Positions 25,071-34,396 of a DNA stretch of 50,653 nt are shown in pieces (the first letter of the stretch is position 1; each line of letters begins with the position of its first letter). The translations under genes were made by a program, and so were the position numbers. Source of the stretch: an uncultured Ruminococcus sp. (lineage in GTDB: Bacteria > Bacillota > Clostridia > Oscillospirales > Acutalibacteraceae); contig CAJOFK010000002.1 in assembly GCA_905234015.1 (NCBI GenBank), positions 1 to 50,653 of the forward strand, written 5' to 3'. Under the pieces are notes generated by a model. The model was not told the origin of the DNA and ran no database searches. It was given only the letters and a program-made list of their open reading frames with translations.

Positions 25071-25853
25071 CTATTTAATTAACTCAAACGGAATCGCTAT
25101 CCATTCCCTCACAAAAAATGTAGGGTAGGTGACTATTCCGATTCTGCCGTTGACTGTATTTACAGAGCCCGCCTGCGTATTTATATTCAGCTTATTTAAA
25201 ATAATGCGTGTTCTTAGTTGATGATAGCTGTCGGTTACTACGGCTAAGTTTTTATTTAGATTGTTGTCCTCAATAATTCTGCAAGAGAATAATAAATTCT
25301 CCTTTGTATTAGTTGCTTTATCTTCTTTGTATATCCTTTTAGCGTCTGTACCTTGCTTTACCATATTTTCATACATACACTGCGCTTCGCTCATTATTTC
25401 ATCATCACCTTTTCCGCCGGTGACTACAGCGTTTGCGCCGGGATTGTCGTTCATATACTTAACCGCCGCGTCAATTCTCTGCTGTAAAAGCGTGCTTGGA
25501 CCCCACGGCTTAACCTGCGCTCCGAGCACAATTGCGGTAGAATTTTCCGGGGGAGGCGTAAAGAACGCCGTATTTACCATTAAAGCGCTTATAATTACTG
25601 CGTAAGCGACAAAAATGCCTATAAGCACATTTAGACACTTCCATATTATTCGTACCGCCTTGAGCCTGCACAGCCGTTCTTTGAATTTTATATAACTGCT
25701 GTTGAACCCGCCCCAGATTAAAATATAAATACAAATTATGATTCCGAGTATATTTCCCGGGTTTATTATCCGCAATGTGAATATCGGGATTGTAAACCAG
25801 ATAAAAAATATCAGAGCGGTAATAAACAAAAACGCTCTTATAAATCTTTTCAT
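25071..25853 (-). CDS. DUF218/YdcF-like membrane protein
   Basis: A 260-residue protein of the DUF218 (SanA/YdcF/ElyC) type. Three hydrophobic segments precede the soluble domain: about 5-27, about 35-52 and about 72-95. The domain starts with AIVLGAQVKPWGPSTLLQQRID and includes AVVTGGKGDDEIMSEA, ATNTKENLLFS and AVVTDSYHQLRT, all typical of the family. Some members affect envelope integrity; the biochemical function is not known. It is monocistronic and converges on the amylase gene. Confidence 0.85.
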   Translation of the reverse strand: MKRFIRAFLFITALIFFIWFTIPIFTLRIINPGNILGIIICIYILIWGGFNSSYIKFKERLCRLKAVRIIWKCLNVLIGIFVAYAVIISALMVNTAFFTPPPENSTAIVLGAQVKPWGPSTLLQQRIDAAVKYMNDNPGANAVVTGGKGDDEIMSEAQCMYENMVKQGTDAKRIYKEDKATNTKENLLFSCRIIEDNNLNKNLAVVTDSYHQLRTRIILNKLNINTQAGSVNTVNGRIGIVTYPTFFVREWIAIPFELIK

Positions 25854-25927
25854 ATTCTCACATCCTTAATACTATTGTAATCTATTAAAGTGAATAATAC
25901 AAGGTATTACAAGTGGATATTATCTAT

Positions 25928-25960
25928 TAAAAACAGAAACGCGGGCATAAACCCGCGTTT
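25928..25960 (-). terminator. Terminator of nrdDG operon
   Basis: On the minus strand AAACGCGGG, 6-base loop, CCCGCGTTT, then a short stretch with a T-run. The stem's first base coincides with the end of nrdG at 25960. Confidence 0.75.
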
Positions 25961-26511
25961 TAGTCTTTTATATCTCTTGTTTTTGTTCCCGAGTAAAGCT
26001 TATCTTCGTCAACGCTGATTGCTTTTCCTGCCGCAAGACTTTTAGGTACGTCAAGAAATCTCTGATTCTTACTTCCTCTGAAAAGAAGCATAAGGCTTCG
26101 CTGTTCAAGCTCGAATTTACCGTCAACGAGATAATCACAGCTTTTTAAAAGTCTTATCCATTCCGGATGTTCATCCTTGCCTGCTAAAAGCTCCTCAAAG
26201 GTATAGCCTGTATATGACATAACATTAAGACCGTTTTCGTGGCATTTCTCGGCTAATTCCGCAAGCGCCTCAGCCTGACAGAAAGGCTCTCCGCCCGAAA
26301 ACGTAAGTCCCTGTAAAATCGGATTTTTTACGGCAATATTAAGAATTTTATCAACGTCGCCCGAATGTCTCAGCTCAAACGGCCAGGTCTCGGGATTGTG
26401 ACATCCCTTACAATGGTGCGGGCAGCCCTGAGTAAATATCGTCATTCTGATACCGGGGCCGTCAACGATGCTCTCGCTGACAACCCCGGATAAGTTCAGT
26501 TTAGTTCCCAT
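25960..26511 (-). CDS. nrdG: Anaerobic ribonucleotide reductase activating protein
   Basis: Radical SAM activase that installs the glycyl radical on NrdD. The 183-residue protein has the cluster motif CPHHCKGC (C30, C34, C37), which is CxxxCxxC, within IFTQGCPHHCKGCHNPETW. GLTFSGGEPF follows, the GGE motif that binds S-adenosylmethionine. The length is typical. It overlaps nrdD by one base, so the two are co-translated. Confidence 0.96.
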   Translation of the reverse strand: MGTKLNLSGVVSESIVDGPGIRMTIFTQGCPHHCKGCHNPETWPFELRHSGDVDKILNIAVKNPILQGLTFSGGEPFCQAEALAELAEKCHENGLNVMSYTGYTFEELLAGKDEHPEWIRLLKSCDYLVDGKFELEQRSLMLLFRGSKNQRFLDVPKSLAAGKAISVDEDKLYSGTKTRDIKD

Positions 26512-28871
26512 TATGCGGATTCTTCTTCAAATAAGCTCATATCAACGCTTTCGCCGATACTGTGCTTAACTCTTTCTTCAACTTCCTTGCGCTTAGCGTC
26601 GTTGAAGCGGTCGAGTGTACCTACGAGATACCCTGTGATACGTCTGATTCTCTCGAAGCCCTTACCGCCTTCGCCTTCCTTACGGCCGCAAACAGGGCAG
26701 TAATCGCCGATGATACCTGTATGACCGCATACGGGATCTCTGTCTACGGGATGGTTGATTGAACCGTAGCCTACGCCGCTTTCCTTCATCTGACGGATAA
26801 CCGCTTCGAACGCGTCGAGGTTCTGAGTCGGATCGCCGTCAAGTTCGATGTAGGAGATATGACCGCCGTTTGTGAGGTTGTGGTACGGAGCCTCAAGCTT
26901 AATCTTATCGAACGCGGAGATGTTGTAATATACAGGAATGTGGAAGGAATTTGTATAGTAATCTCTGTCCGTAACTCCGGGGATAACTCCGAAGCGTTCC
27001 TTGTCGATTCTTACGAATCTGCCTGAAAGTCCCTCTGCGGGTGTTCCGATAAGAGCGAAGTTGAGCTGATGCTTCTGAGTAGCTTCGTTCATCTTCTTGC
27101 GCATATAGCCAACGATTTCGAGGCCGAGCTTCTGAGCGCTTTCGCTCTCGCCGTGATGCTTGCCTACGAGCGCCTTAAGACACTCTGCAAGACCGATAAA
27201 GCCGAGAGTAAGCGAACCGTGCTTAAGAACGTCGCGTACTGAGTCGTTGGGACCGAGCTTTTCGGAATCGAGCCATACGCCCTGTCCCATAAGGAAGGGA
27301 TAGTTTCTTACAATCTTTGAGCACTGAATTTCAAATCTCTCGAGAAGCTGCTCTACAACGAGGTCGCACATTCTGTCGAGCTGCTCGAAGAAGAAATCAA
27401 CGTTTTTATTGGAGAGGATAGCAAGACGGGGGAGGTTGATTGAAGTAAAGCTTAAGTTGCCTCGTCCGTAAGTCTGCTCTCTGTCAGGATCGTAGATATT
27501 GCCGATAACTCTTGTACGGCAGCCCATGTAAGCTACCTCAGTCTCGGGATGTCCCTCTTTATAATACTGGAGGTTATAGGGAGCGTCGAGGAAGGAGTAG
27601 TTCGGGAAGAGACGCTTCGCGGAAACCTTCATTGTTTCTTTATATATATCGTAGTTCGGATCGCCGGGGTTGTAGTTTATGCCCTCTTTAACCTTGAAAA
27701 TCTGAATGGGGAAGATAGGAGTCTCGCCGTTTCCGAGACCGTTATCAGTAGCCTTAAGAATATTCTTCATAACCATTCTGCCCTCGGGAGAGGTGTCTGT
27801 GCCGTAGTTGAGGGATGAGAAAGGAATCTGTGCGCCGGCGCGGCTGTGCATTGTGTTAAGGTTGTGGATAAGAGCCTCCATAGCCTGGAATGTAGCTCTG
27901 TCGGTTTCGCTTTCGGCGTGCTTGAACGCAAAGCGCTGGATTTTACCCGCAATCTTATCGCCGAAGTTTTCGGTAAGGAGCTTTAACTCGGCTTCCTTAT
28001 ACTCGGGAGTCTGATTCTCGAGCTTCGGAATTGTTCCTGAAATTTCCTCAGCCTTGTCGCAGATTTCTTTTGCGGTCGCTTCGGGGTTATCACAGTCGCA
28101 GAGAAGCTCAACAGCTCTCTCTAAGTTCTGACGGTAACGCTTTCTGTAGGTCTTTACAACGCCGGGAGCCATCGAGTAATCAAAGTTGGGAACACTCTGA
28201 CCACCGTGCTGGTCGTTCTGGTTAGACTGAATAGCGATACACGCAAGAGCTGAGTAGGACTGAATATCGTTAGGCTCTCTTAAATAGCCGTGGCCTGTTG
28301 AAAAGCCGTCCTTAAAGAGCTTTAAGAGGTCAATCTGACAGCAGGTTGTAGTAAGTGTTAAGAAGTCGAGGTCGTGAATATGAATATCGCCGTCGAGGTG
28401 AGCCTTACTGTGCTTGGGGTTAAGGATATACATATGATAGAACTGCTTAGCGCCCTCTGAGCCGTACTTAAGCATTGTACCCATAGCGGTATCGCCGTCG
28501 ATGTTGGCGTTCTCACGCTTAACGTCGTTATCCTTAGCAGCCTTGAAGGTGAGGTCCTCGTAAATCTTCATAAGCTTTGTGTTCATATCGCGAACTCGTG
28601 TACGGTCTGCACGGTAAAGGATATACTCCTTAGCTGTTCTTGCGTGGCCGTTTTCGATAAGAACCTTTTCAACAGTATCCTGTACCTGCTCAACGGTAGG
28701 TTCGCTGTTGCCCTGAGCTTCTAATATTTCACATACCTGCTTGGCAAGGTTTTCCGAAGTCTCGTAATCTGTACCGCCGATAGCCTGAGCTGCTTTATAG
28801 ATAGCCTGCGTAATCTTATCAATATCAAAGTTTGCGGTACGTCCGTCTCTTTTTCTGATTTTCGTTAACAT
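26511..28871 (-). CDS. nrdD: Anaerobic ribonucleoside-triphosphate reductase
   Basis: Class III enzyme making deoxynucleoside triphosphates without oxygen. The 786-residue protein begins with an ATP-cone (RKRDGRTANFDIDKITQAI) that senses ATP/dATP. The body has HDLDF, QSVPNFDYSMAPGV and NYGTDTSPEGR. The zinc site near the C-terminus is CGHTGIIGDYCPVCG. The glycyl radical is expected at G747 in RRITGYLVGTLDRF. GGGAGG precedes the ATG. An NrdR-type box lies upstream at 28930-28945. Confidence 0.97.
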   Translation of the reverse strand: MLTKIRKRDGRTANFDIDKITQAIYKAAQAIGGTDYETSENLAKQVCEILEAQGNSEPTVEQVQDTVEKVLIENGHARTAKEYILYRADRTRVRDMNTKLMKIYEDLTFKAAKDNDVKRENANIDGDTAMGTMLKYGSEGAKQFYHMYILNPKHSKAHLDGDIHIHDLDFLTLTTTCCQIDLLKLFKDGFSTGHGYLREPNDIQSYSALACIAIQSNQNDQHGGQSVPNFDYSMAPGVVKTYRKRYRQNLERAVELLCDCDNPEATAKEICDKAEEISGTIPKLENQTPEYKEAELKLLTENFGDKIAGKIQRFAFKHAESETDRATFQAMEALIHNLNTMHSRAGAQIPFSSLNYGTDTSPEGRMVMKNILKATDNGLGNGETPIFPIQIFKVKEGINYNPGDPNYDIYKETMKVSAKRLFPNYSFLDAPYNLQYYKEGHPETEVAYMGCRTRVIGNIYDPDREQTYGRGNLSFTSINLPRLAILSNKNVDFFFEQLDRMCDLVVEQLLERFEIQCSKIVRNYPFLMGQGVWLDSEKLGPNDSVRDVLKHGSLTLGFIGLAECLKALVGKHHGESESAQKLGLEIVGYMRKKMNEATQKHQLNFALIGTPAEGLSGRFVRIDKERFGVIPGVTDRDYYTNSFHIPVYYNISAFDKIKLEAPYHNLTNGGHISYIELDGDPTQNLDAFEAVIRQMKESGVGYGSINHPVDRDPVCGHTGIIGDYCPVCGRKEGEGGKGFERIRRITGYLVGTLDRFNDAKRKEVEERVKHSIGESVDMSLFEEESA

Positions 28872-28898
28872 TTCTAAATCCTCCCGTTAATTTCTTTA

Positions 28899-28945
28899 TT
28901 ACACTGTTGTAAAGGTTTTTTCTTTTAAAACACAATATATTGTGG
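28899..28945 (-). promoter_or_regulatory. Predicted NrdR operator upstream of nrdD
   Basis: ACACAATATATTGTGG at 28930-28945 closely matches the NrdR box. A second palindrome, TTACACTGTTGTAA (28899-28912), is centred 32 bases away, the spacing usual for paired NrdR boxes, though its sequence is a weak match. The rest of the 358-base gap (28946-29169) is AT-rich with no feature I can name, apart from the terminator at 29170-29200. Confidence 0.65.
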
Positions 28946-29169
28946 TCTCCCTTAACTCGCCAGCACATTATAGCGGATTTGCCTATTTTCGTCAATAGTC
29001 AAATTGCCAAATTTCAGAGTATATTTTTGTGCAAAACGAGCATAAAAATCTATTTTAATTTTCTTTTGGAATTAAACGCTAAAAATCAACAATTTGTGTC
29101 TAAATTGTAACCTGGGAAAGTATAAACGGTTTGTAAATAAGAGTTACAGGAATTTAATTTAAATAAGGC

Positions 29170-29200
29170 GAAAAAATCCCCTGCCAAAACGGCAGGGGAT
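29170..29200 (-). terminator. Terminator of the X25-like surface protein gene
   Basis: ATCCCCTGCC (29176-29185) and GGCAGGGGAT (29191-29200) form a perfect 10-base stem. The A-run at 29171-29176 gives a T-run on the minus strand. Confidence 0.88.
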
Positions 29201-29229
29201 AAATGATGATTGATTTAATTAAAGATTAA

Positions 29230-31095
29230 TTATTTAACCTTAAATGTAACAACCTTAGATACTGTCTTAGCCTTGTAATCCTTGTTACCTGCAGCCTTAA
29301 CAGTAAACTTAACCTTGTAAGTGCCCTTCTTGTAGGAGCCCTTCTTAAGTGTGATAGAAGACTTCTTAACAGTGATCTTCTTGTAGATCTTAGCAGATGT
29401 GCCCTTCTTAACCTTAGCAACAGTAACCTTACCCTTTGCGTTAGTAATCTTAATAGTAGCAACCTTGAATGTCTTCTTAGCCTTCTTGAGAGCCTTTACA
29501 GTGATCTTCTTAGTAGCAGTAGCCTTAACCTTTACAGTATTAGCCTTCTTTTCTGTAACTACGGGAGCAGTTGTTTCAGGAGCTGTTGTGGGAGCCTCTG
29601 TAGCAACTGTTGTCTCGGGCTCTGCAGGATACTTAGGATCTGTGAAATCGGGCTTCTGATCGTTTGCGCCGTAAACTGTAGCGATTACAGCCTCAGGATC
29701 GGAACCTTCCTTAGTGGGCTTGGAAGCTAAGAGCTTGAACTGGAAGAGGATTGTAGAACCGTCTTCAGCAACGTTAACGATAGTGTTGTTGCCCATTCCG
29801 CCCGGATGCCATGTGATACCGCCCTGCTCATTTACGTATACAACCTTGAATACATAGATGTCGGGACCTTCGTCTGTTACGTTACCCTTGGAAGCCTTGA
29901 TGTTCTCAGCAACCTGATAGTATGTACCGTCAGTCGCCTGCTTCATCGGCTCGCCGAAGTTATAGGGCTTCTCCCAGCCCCACTCAGCGCCGCAAACTTC
30001 CTCGGAACCTACGAGATAGAAACCGGCAACGATGGGCTTGTCAGCCTCTGTGGGAGCCTCTGTTGTCTCCTCGGGAGCAGCTGTTGTCTCTTCGCCCTCA
30101 GCAGCTGTTGTAGCTTCTGTAGCCTCAGCAGCAGTTGTATCTTCTGTAGCCTCTGTAGCAGCAGTTGTCTCCTCGCCTGCGGGAACTGTTGTCTCTTCAG
30201 CAACTGTTGTTTCCTCAGCAGCAGCTGTTGTTGTCTCAGTAGCCTCTGTTGTCTCCTCAGGAGCAGCTGTTGTTGTCTCGGGCTCAGTAGCCTCTGTTGT
30301 CTCTTCAACTGTTGTCTCAATTGTGGGCTCGGAGAACTCTACTTTGAAAGTAGCGCCAACGCCTGTTGCCTTATCCATCTTAGTAGCGTCGAATGTGAAT
30401 GTGATATCAGAATCCTTCTCTACTACTGTCTTGAAGTTGTCGCCGTTGTAAACGAGCTCGTTCTCAGCGTATGTGTTAGTATCGCCGTTTTTCTTAACGC
30501 CCCAGCTATCGTCCCATTTGCCGTTAGCTGCGAATTTCCACTGATAACCTTCAGCGTCAGCCTCAATGTTCTTGAGTGTAATTGTATAAACGCCGTCTTT
30601 CTCAGTCATAACGTTAGCAGGATCAGCGGGGTTCCAACCGTTACCGCCGCAAAGACCAGCTTCGCCAACTACTGCTAATGACTCGATTGTGATTTCCTTA
30701 GCGGTCTCAACTTTATCACCTGTTACAGTGATAGACTCGTCAGCAGTGTTGAATGTGATTGTAACGTCACAAGCTTCTGTAACTGTAAACTTATAGTTAC
30801 CTGTGCCATTACCCCAGTCAGCGCCGCCTTCCTGGTCGCCCCATTTACCGTTAGTGATCTTGAACTGATAATCACCAGCAGCAACTGCGGTATAAGTCTT
30901 TGTGAAAACGCCATTCTGGCCTGTCATTACGTTGTCCTCTGAATCAGCCTTCCAGTTATCGCCGCAAAGCTCTGTAGGACCAGCAACATAATATGTGCCG
31001 TCAGCAGGAGCAGCAGCTGTAGCTGTGATAGCCATTACGGAGAATAACATAAGAGCAGCTAATACGATAGCTACACTTTTCTTGAAAATTCCCAT
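29230..31095 (-). CDS. Secreted surface protein: X25-like modules, Thr/Glu linker, lysine-rich C-terminal domain
   Basis: A 621-residue secreted protein without a catalytic domain. A signal peptide covers about 1-28. Modules at about 33-127 and 139-255 share the pattern GLCG..W, MT..GVYT.T and a YQ.K...GKW core, resembling X25 modules of bacterial pullulanases. Residues 258-351 are a repetitive linker almost wholly of Thr, Glu and Ala (ETTAA, ATEATE). A third related module spans about 353-480 (GFYLVGSEEVCGAEWGWEKP). Residues about 517-621 are a basic beta-rich domain shared with the amylase at 44675. The ATG at 31095 follows AAAGGAGG; an 80-codon upstream extension runs into a repeat and is rejected. 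A role in binding starch or glycogen is likely but inferred. Confidence 0.82.
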   Translation of the reverse strand: MGIFKKSVAIVLAALMLFSVMAITATAAAPADGTYYVAGPTELCGDNWKADSEDNVMTGQNGVFTKTYTAVAAGDYQFKITNGKWGDQEGGADWGNGTGNYKFTVTEACDVTITFNTADESITVTGDKVETAKEITIESLAVVGEAGLCGGNGWNPADPANVMTEKDGVYTITLKNIEADAEGYQWKFAANGKWDDSWGVKKNGDTNTYAENELVYNGDNFKTVVEKDSDITFTFDATKMDKATGVGATFKVEFSEPTIETTVEETTEATEPETTTAAPEETTEATETTTAAAEETTVAEETTVPAGEETTAATEATEDTTAAEATEATTAAEGEETTAAPEETTEAPTEADKPIVAGFYLVGSEEVCGAEWGWEKPYNFGEPMKQATDGTYYQVAENIKASKGNVTDEGPDIYVFKVVYVNEQGGITWHPGGMGNNTIVNVAEDGSTILFQFKLLASKPTKEGSDPEAVIATVYGANDQKPDFTDPKYPAEPETTVATEAPTTAPETTAPVVTEKKANTVKVKATATKKITVKALKKAKKTFKVATIKITNAKGKVTVAKVKKGTSAKIYKKITVKKSSITLKKGSYKKGTYKVKFTVKAAGNKDYKAKTVSKVVTFKVK

Positions 31096-31143
31096 TGGTA
31101 ATTTTCCTCCTTTAAAAATATTTCGGTTATAAAACCTAATACA

Positions 31144-31172
31144 ATTATAATGTATATTTAGAAATAAATCAA
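31144..31172 (-). promoter_or_regulatory. Predicted sigma-A promoter of the X25-like protein
   Basis: On the minus strand TTGATT, 17 bases, TATAAT, with the -10 box about 50 bases upstream of the ATG at 31095. Confidence 0.7.
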
Positions 31173-31265
31173 TATAAAAAATGTCAAAATTTAAGGCATA
31201 TTTTTTGGCGAATTTTACATTATAACGAATAATGCTGTAATAAGCGTTAAACAAGAGAATTTTGA

Positions 31266-31393
31266 AACAAGAAAGCGTGCGCACCAAAGTGCGGAGTTTT
31301 CGTATATCCATCGCTCGTGCGCACGCAGAGCGCAACTGAGCGGGAAATATAAAACGTTTTCACTTTATAAGGAACGCAGTTTCTTATAAAGTA
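31266..31393 (-). repeat. Structured interspersed repeat, copy 3
   Basis: The reverse complement matches 8072-8200 nearly throughout. It has the CTTTATAAG hairpin end, the CCGCTCAGTTGCG segment and both 10-base GTGCGCAC arms, with a few point differences (for example CTTTGG for CTTAGG in the loop). As in copy 2, its hairpin end directly follows a rho-independent terminator in the direction of transcription. It fills most of the gap 31096-31445 not taken by the promoter and terminator. Confidence 0.85.
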
Positions 31394-31429
31394 AAAAAAC
31401 GGCTGAAACCCGAGTTGAGTTTCAGCCGT
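31392..31429 (-). terminator. Terminator of putP
   Basis: ACGGCTGAAAC (31399-31409) pairs with GTTTCAGCCGT (31419-31429). A-residues at 31392-31398 give the T-run on the minus strand. Confidence 0.85.
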
Positions 31430-31445
31430 ATATTAATGTATTTAC

Positions 31446-33005
31446 TTACTCTGCGTTATAGTTTTTAACGCCTTCAAACTCCGCAACGATTTCATCAGAG
31501 GGCTTTTTCGTGATAAGTGAAACAATTACCATAGCGATTAAGCCTACGGGGAAGCCGATAGCGAGAGAGTAGATGCCTGTAGCGGAACCGATTGTCGCGC
31601 CGTTTACGAACGGGATGTAGTCCCACGCAATTACGGAAAGCGCACCGGTAATCATACCTGCTACAGCGCCTGCGCCGTTACTTCTCTTCCAGAAGAGAGC
31701 GAGAAGTACAACAGGTCCGAACGCCGCGCCGAAGCCTGCCCAAGCGTCTGATACGAGTCCCATAATACTGGAGTTGGGATCGATTGCGATAGCAAACGCG
31801 ATAACAGCGATTATGATAACCGCGATTCTGCCAAGCATAAGAGCGCTCTTTTCGGAAGCGTTCTTCTTAATAGTACCCTTGTACATATCCTCGGAGATAG
31901 CCGAAGCCGTAACGAGAAGCTGGCTGTCCGCAGTACTCATAACAGCGGCTAAGATACCGCAAAGGAAGATACCGCCGATGAAGATAAGTACATAGTTGTC
32001 TGTGAATATCTGCTGAATCATTCTGATGAATACAGTTTCGCTGGTTGCTTCGTTTAAGTTGCTTGTAAGGAAAGCTCTTCCGAAAATACCGATGAAGAAA
32101 GAAGCAATAAACGCGAGTGTAACCCAAACGATAGCGATTGTACCGGATTTCTTAATTTCCTTCTCGCTCTTAACCGCCATAAAGCGTACGAGAATATGAG
32201 GCATACCGAAGTAACCGAGACCCCACGCGAGACCGGAAATGATTCCCTGCCAGGAAAGACCTTCGTCAACAGGGTTAACAAACGTTGCCGCGTTAGTGAT
32301 TTCATAACCTTTAATGCCGGCGTGCTGCATAAGATTATGGCCGAAACCGCCGTTGCCGGAAAGAATAGCGTAAGCGATAATCGGAACGCTTAAGATAGCA
32401 ACTAACATCAGCATACCCTGAATAAGGTCGGTAGTGCATACAGCCTTAAATCCGCCGAGAAGCGTATAAATAAGGATTACCGTTGCCGCAATAATAAGAC
32501 CGATTAAGTAAACCTGAGAGTAGTTGTCGTCGTTTCCGAAAAGTGTTGCGAAAAGCTTAGCTCCGCTGGAGAACGCCGAGGCGGTGTAAACCGAGAAGAA
32601 AATGGCGATAATAATAGCGGATATAACCTTTAATACACCGTTTGTTTTAAAGCGGTTATCAAAGAAGCTCGGAATCGTAAGACTGTTCTCAGCCTTGATA
32701 GTGTATCGTCTCAGTCTTTTTGAAACGAATACCCAGTTAAGAATTGTACCGATTAAAAGACCGATAGCAATCCAGATGTCTCCCGAGCCTGTGAGATAGA
32801 AAGCACCGGGAAGTCCCATAAGAAGCCATCCGCTCATGTCGGACGCTTCGGCAGAAATAGCCGCGGTCCATGCGCCGAGTCCTCTGCCTCCGAGGAAGTA
32901 ATCCTCGTTGTTCTTAGTGTTTCTTGAATTGATTGCGCCGATTAAAATCATAATTACCATATAGAAGGCAAACGCGCACAAAACAATAATGTTAGAAATA
33001 CTCAT
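31446..33005 (-). CDS. putP: Sodium/proline symporter
   Basis: Member of the sodium:solute symporter family that takes up proline with sodium. The 519-residue protein has about 13 membrane segments. Family marks include the N-terminal YFLGGRGLGAWTAAISAEASDMSGW region, typical of PutP, GGFKAVCTTDLIQG and AAVMSTADSQLLV. The ATG at 33005 is preferred over one four codons upstream, because the upstream ATGGGGGGA forms the ribosome-binding site. It is monocistronic with its own terminator. The substrate could be another amino acid, but proline fits best. Confidence 0.9.
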   Translation of the reverse strand: MSISNIIVLCAFAFYMVIMILIGAINSRNTKNNEDYFLGGRGLGAWTAAISAEASDMSGWLLMGLPGAFYLTGSGDIWIAIGLLIGTILNWVFVSKRLRRYTIKAENSLTIPSFFDNRFKTNGVLKVISAIIIAIFFSVYTASAFSSGAKLFATLFGNDDNYSQVYLIGLIIAATVILIYTLLGGFKAVCTTDLIQGMLMLVAILSVPIIAYAILSGNGGFGHNLMQHAGIKGYEITNAATFVNPVDEGLSWQGIISGLAWGLGYFGMPHILVRFMAVKSEKEIKKSGTIAIVWVTLAFIASFFIGIFGRAFLTSNLNEATSETVFIRMIQQIFTDNYVLIFIGGIFLCGILAAVMSTADSQLLVTASAISEDMYKGTIKKNASEKSALMLGRIAVIIIAVIAFAIAIDPNSSIMGLVSDAWAGFGAAFGPVVLLALFWKRSNGAGAVAGMITGALSVIAWDYIPFVNGATIGSATGIYSLAIGFPVGLIAMVIVSLITKKPSDEIVAEFEGVKNYNAE

Positions 33006-33136
33006 AATTCCCCCCATAAAAGTTATTTAGTACTTTAATAAATTAAAACACAGAGGCTATTGTAGCATATATATAAAAAAAATTCAATTCTTTTTAACAT
33101 TTCTCACTCTAATTTTTTATAATTTCGGATATTGTA

Positions 33137-33165
33137 TTGAATATAGAACCGTTTTATATTATAAT
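33137..33165 (+). promoter_or_regulatory. Predicted sigma-A promoter of the alr-polA-pyrKD-GDPD operon
   Basis: TTGAAT at 33137-33142, 17 bases, TATAAT at 33160-33165, giving a leader of about 50 bases before alr. No further convincing terminator or promoter is seen before 44110. Confidence 0.7.
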
Positions 33166-33220
33166 TAATCTATCTAACTATGTCATAATATATGTAATAC
33201 ACATTACGGAAGGCGATTAT

Positions 33221-34396
33221 ATGGAAATTGTAAGGCGTACCTGGACTGAGATTTCTCTCGATGACGCTGAAAAGAATTTTAAGGAAATAAAGAAAAAAAT
33301 CGGGGATACTAAGCTTTGCTGTGTTATTAAAGCAGACGGCTACGGTCACGGCGCGGTATCGCTTGCGGCGCTTTACGAAAGGCTCGGCGCTGATTATTTT
33401 GCGGTAAGCAACCTTGATGAGGCTAAGGAGCTGAGAGATTATAACATCAGCCTGCCGATTCTTATTCTAGGCTTTACTCCCGTTGAAAACGCCGCGGATT
33501 TAGCAGCGCTCAATATTACTCAGGCAGTTTATTCGCTCGGTTACGCAGAGGCGCTAAGTCAAAAATGCGTTGAGTATAACGTCAATGTTAAAGCTCATAT
33601 TAAGATAGATACGGGTATGAGCCGGATAGGCTTTATGTGTCAGGAGTTTCCGAGAGATAATAATTCTATAGAAGAAATAAAAACCGCCTGCGCACTTAAA
33701 GGAATTGAGGTTGAGGGTATTTTTACTCACTTCTGCGTATCCGACAGCGATATTAACGGCAAGGAGTTTACCGATAAACAGTACAGTAACTTTAAGCATA
33801 CTGTTAATTCTTTAAAAGAAAATAATATTGATTTAAAAATAGTTCATTGTTCTAATTCGGGCGCTATAGAGGACTATCCCGAAACCTACTGCGATATGGT
33901 AAGAGCGGGAATTATCCTTTACGGACTTGCGCCGTCTCCGCAGTTAGACGGAAGGCTTGAGCTTACGCCGTGTATGTCGATGAAATCGCTTATCGCTCAT
34001 ATTAAGACGATTAAAAAGGGCGCCACAATATCCTACGGCAGAACCTTTACCGCGGCAGAGGATATGAAAATCGCAACGGTTCCCGTAGGCTACGCCGACG
34101 GCTTTATAAGAGCCTACGCTAAAAACGGCTATATGATTGTAAACGGTAAAAAGGCTCCGATAGTCGGCAGAATCTGTATGGATCAGACTATGATTGATAT
34201 TACCGGTATCGACGGCGTTAATATCGGCGACGAGGTTCTCGTTTTCGGAAACGGCTCTAAGGGTGAAAGAACCGCCGACGACCTCGCTTTATGCGCCGAT
34301 ACAATTAATTACGAGGTTGTATGTACGATTTCAAAGCGAGTGCCGAGATTGTTCGTACATAATGAAACGGTTACGGAAGTGATGTATAAAATATGA
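33221..34396 (+). CDS. alr: Alanine racemase
   Basis: PLP enzyme making D-alanine for peptidoglycan. The 391-residue protein carries the PLP lysine K37 in CVIKADGYGHG. It also has IKIDTGMSRIGF, ISYGRTF with the catalytic tyrosine, VPVGYADGF and GRICMDQTMID. The ATG at 33221 follows GGAAGG. An upstream in-frame TTG coincides with the -35 box and is rejected. The stop codon overlaps the polA start (ATGA). It is the first gene of a ten-gene operon. Confidence 0.95.
   Translation: MEIVRRTWTEISLDDAEKNFKEIKKKIGDTKLCCVIKADGYGHGAVSLAALYERLGADYFAVSNLDEAKELRDYNISLPILILGFTPVENAADLAALNITQAVYSLGYAEALSQKCVEYNVNVKAHIKIDTGMSRIGFMCQEFPRDNNSIEEIKTACALKGIEVEGIFTHFCVSDSDINGKEFTDKQYSNFKHTVNSLKENNIDLKIVHCSNSGAIEDYPETYCDMVRAGIILYGLAPSPQLDGRLELTPCMSMKSLIAHIKTIKKGATISYGRTFTAAEDMKIATVPVGYADGFIRAYAKNGYMIVNGKKAPIVGRICMDQTMIDITGIDGVNIGDEVLVFGNGSKGERTADDLALCADTINYEVVCTISKRVPRLFVHNETVTEVMYKI

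Noticed and set aside
29806..30678. A 290-codon open frame opposite the X25-like surface protein gene
   Set aside because: It is a by-product of the Thr/Glu repeat linker read on the other strand. The product is Cys/Ser/Leu-rich with no ribosome-binding site, and the minus-strand gene has a clear start, signal peptide and modules.
31096..31335. 80-codon N-terminal extension of the X25-like protein
   Set aside because: It runs through the promoter and repeat copy 3, and the ATG at 31095 has an excellent ribosome-binding site followed by a signal peptide.
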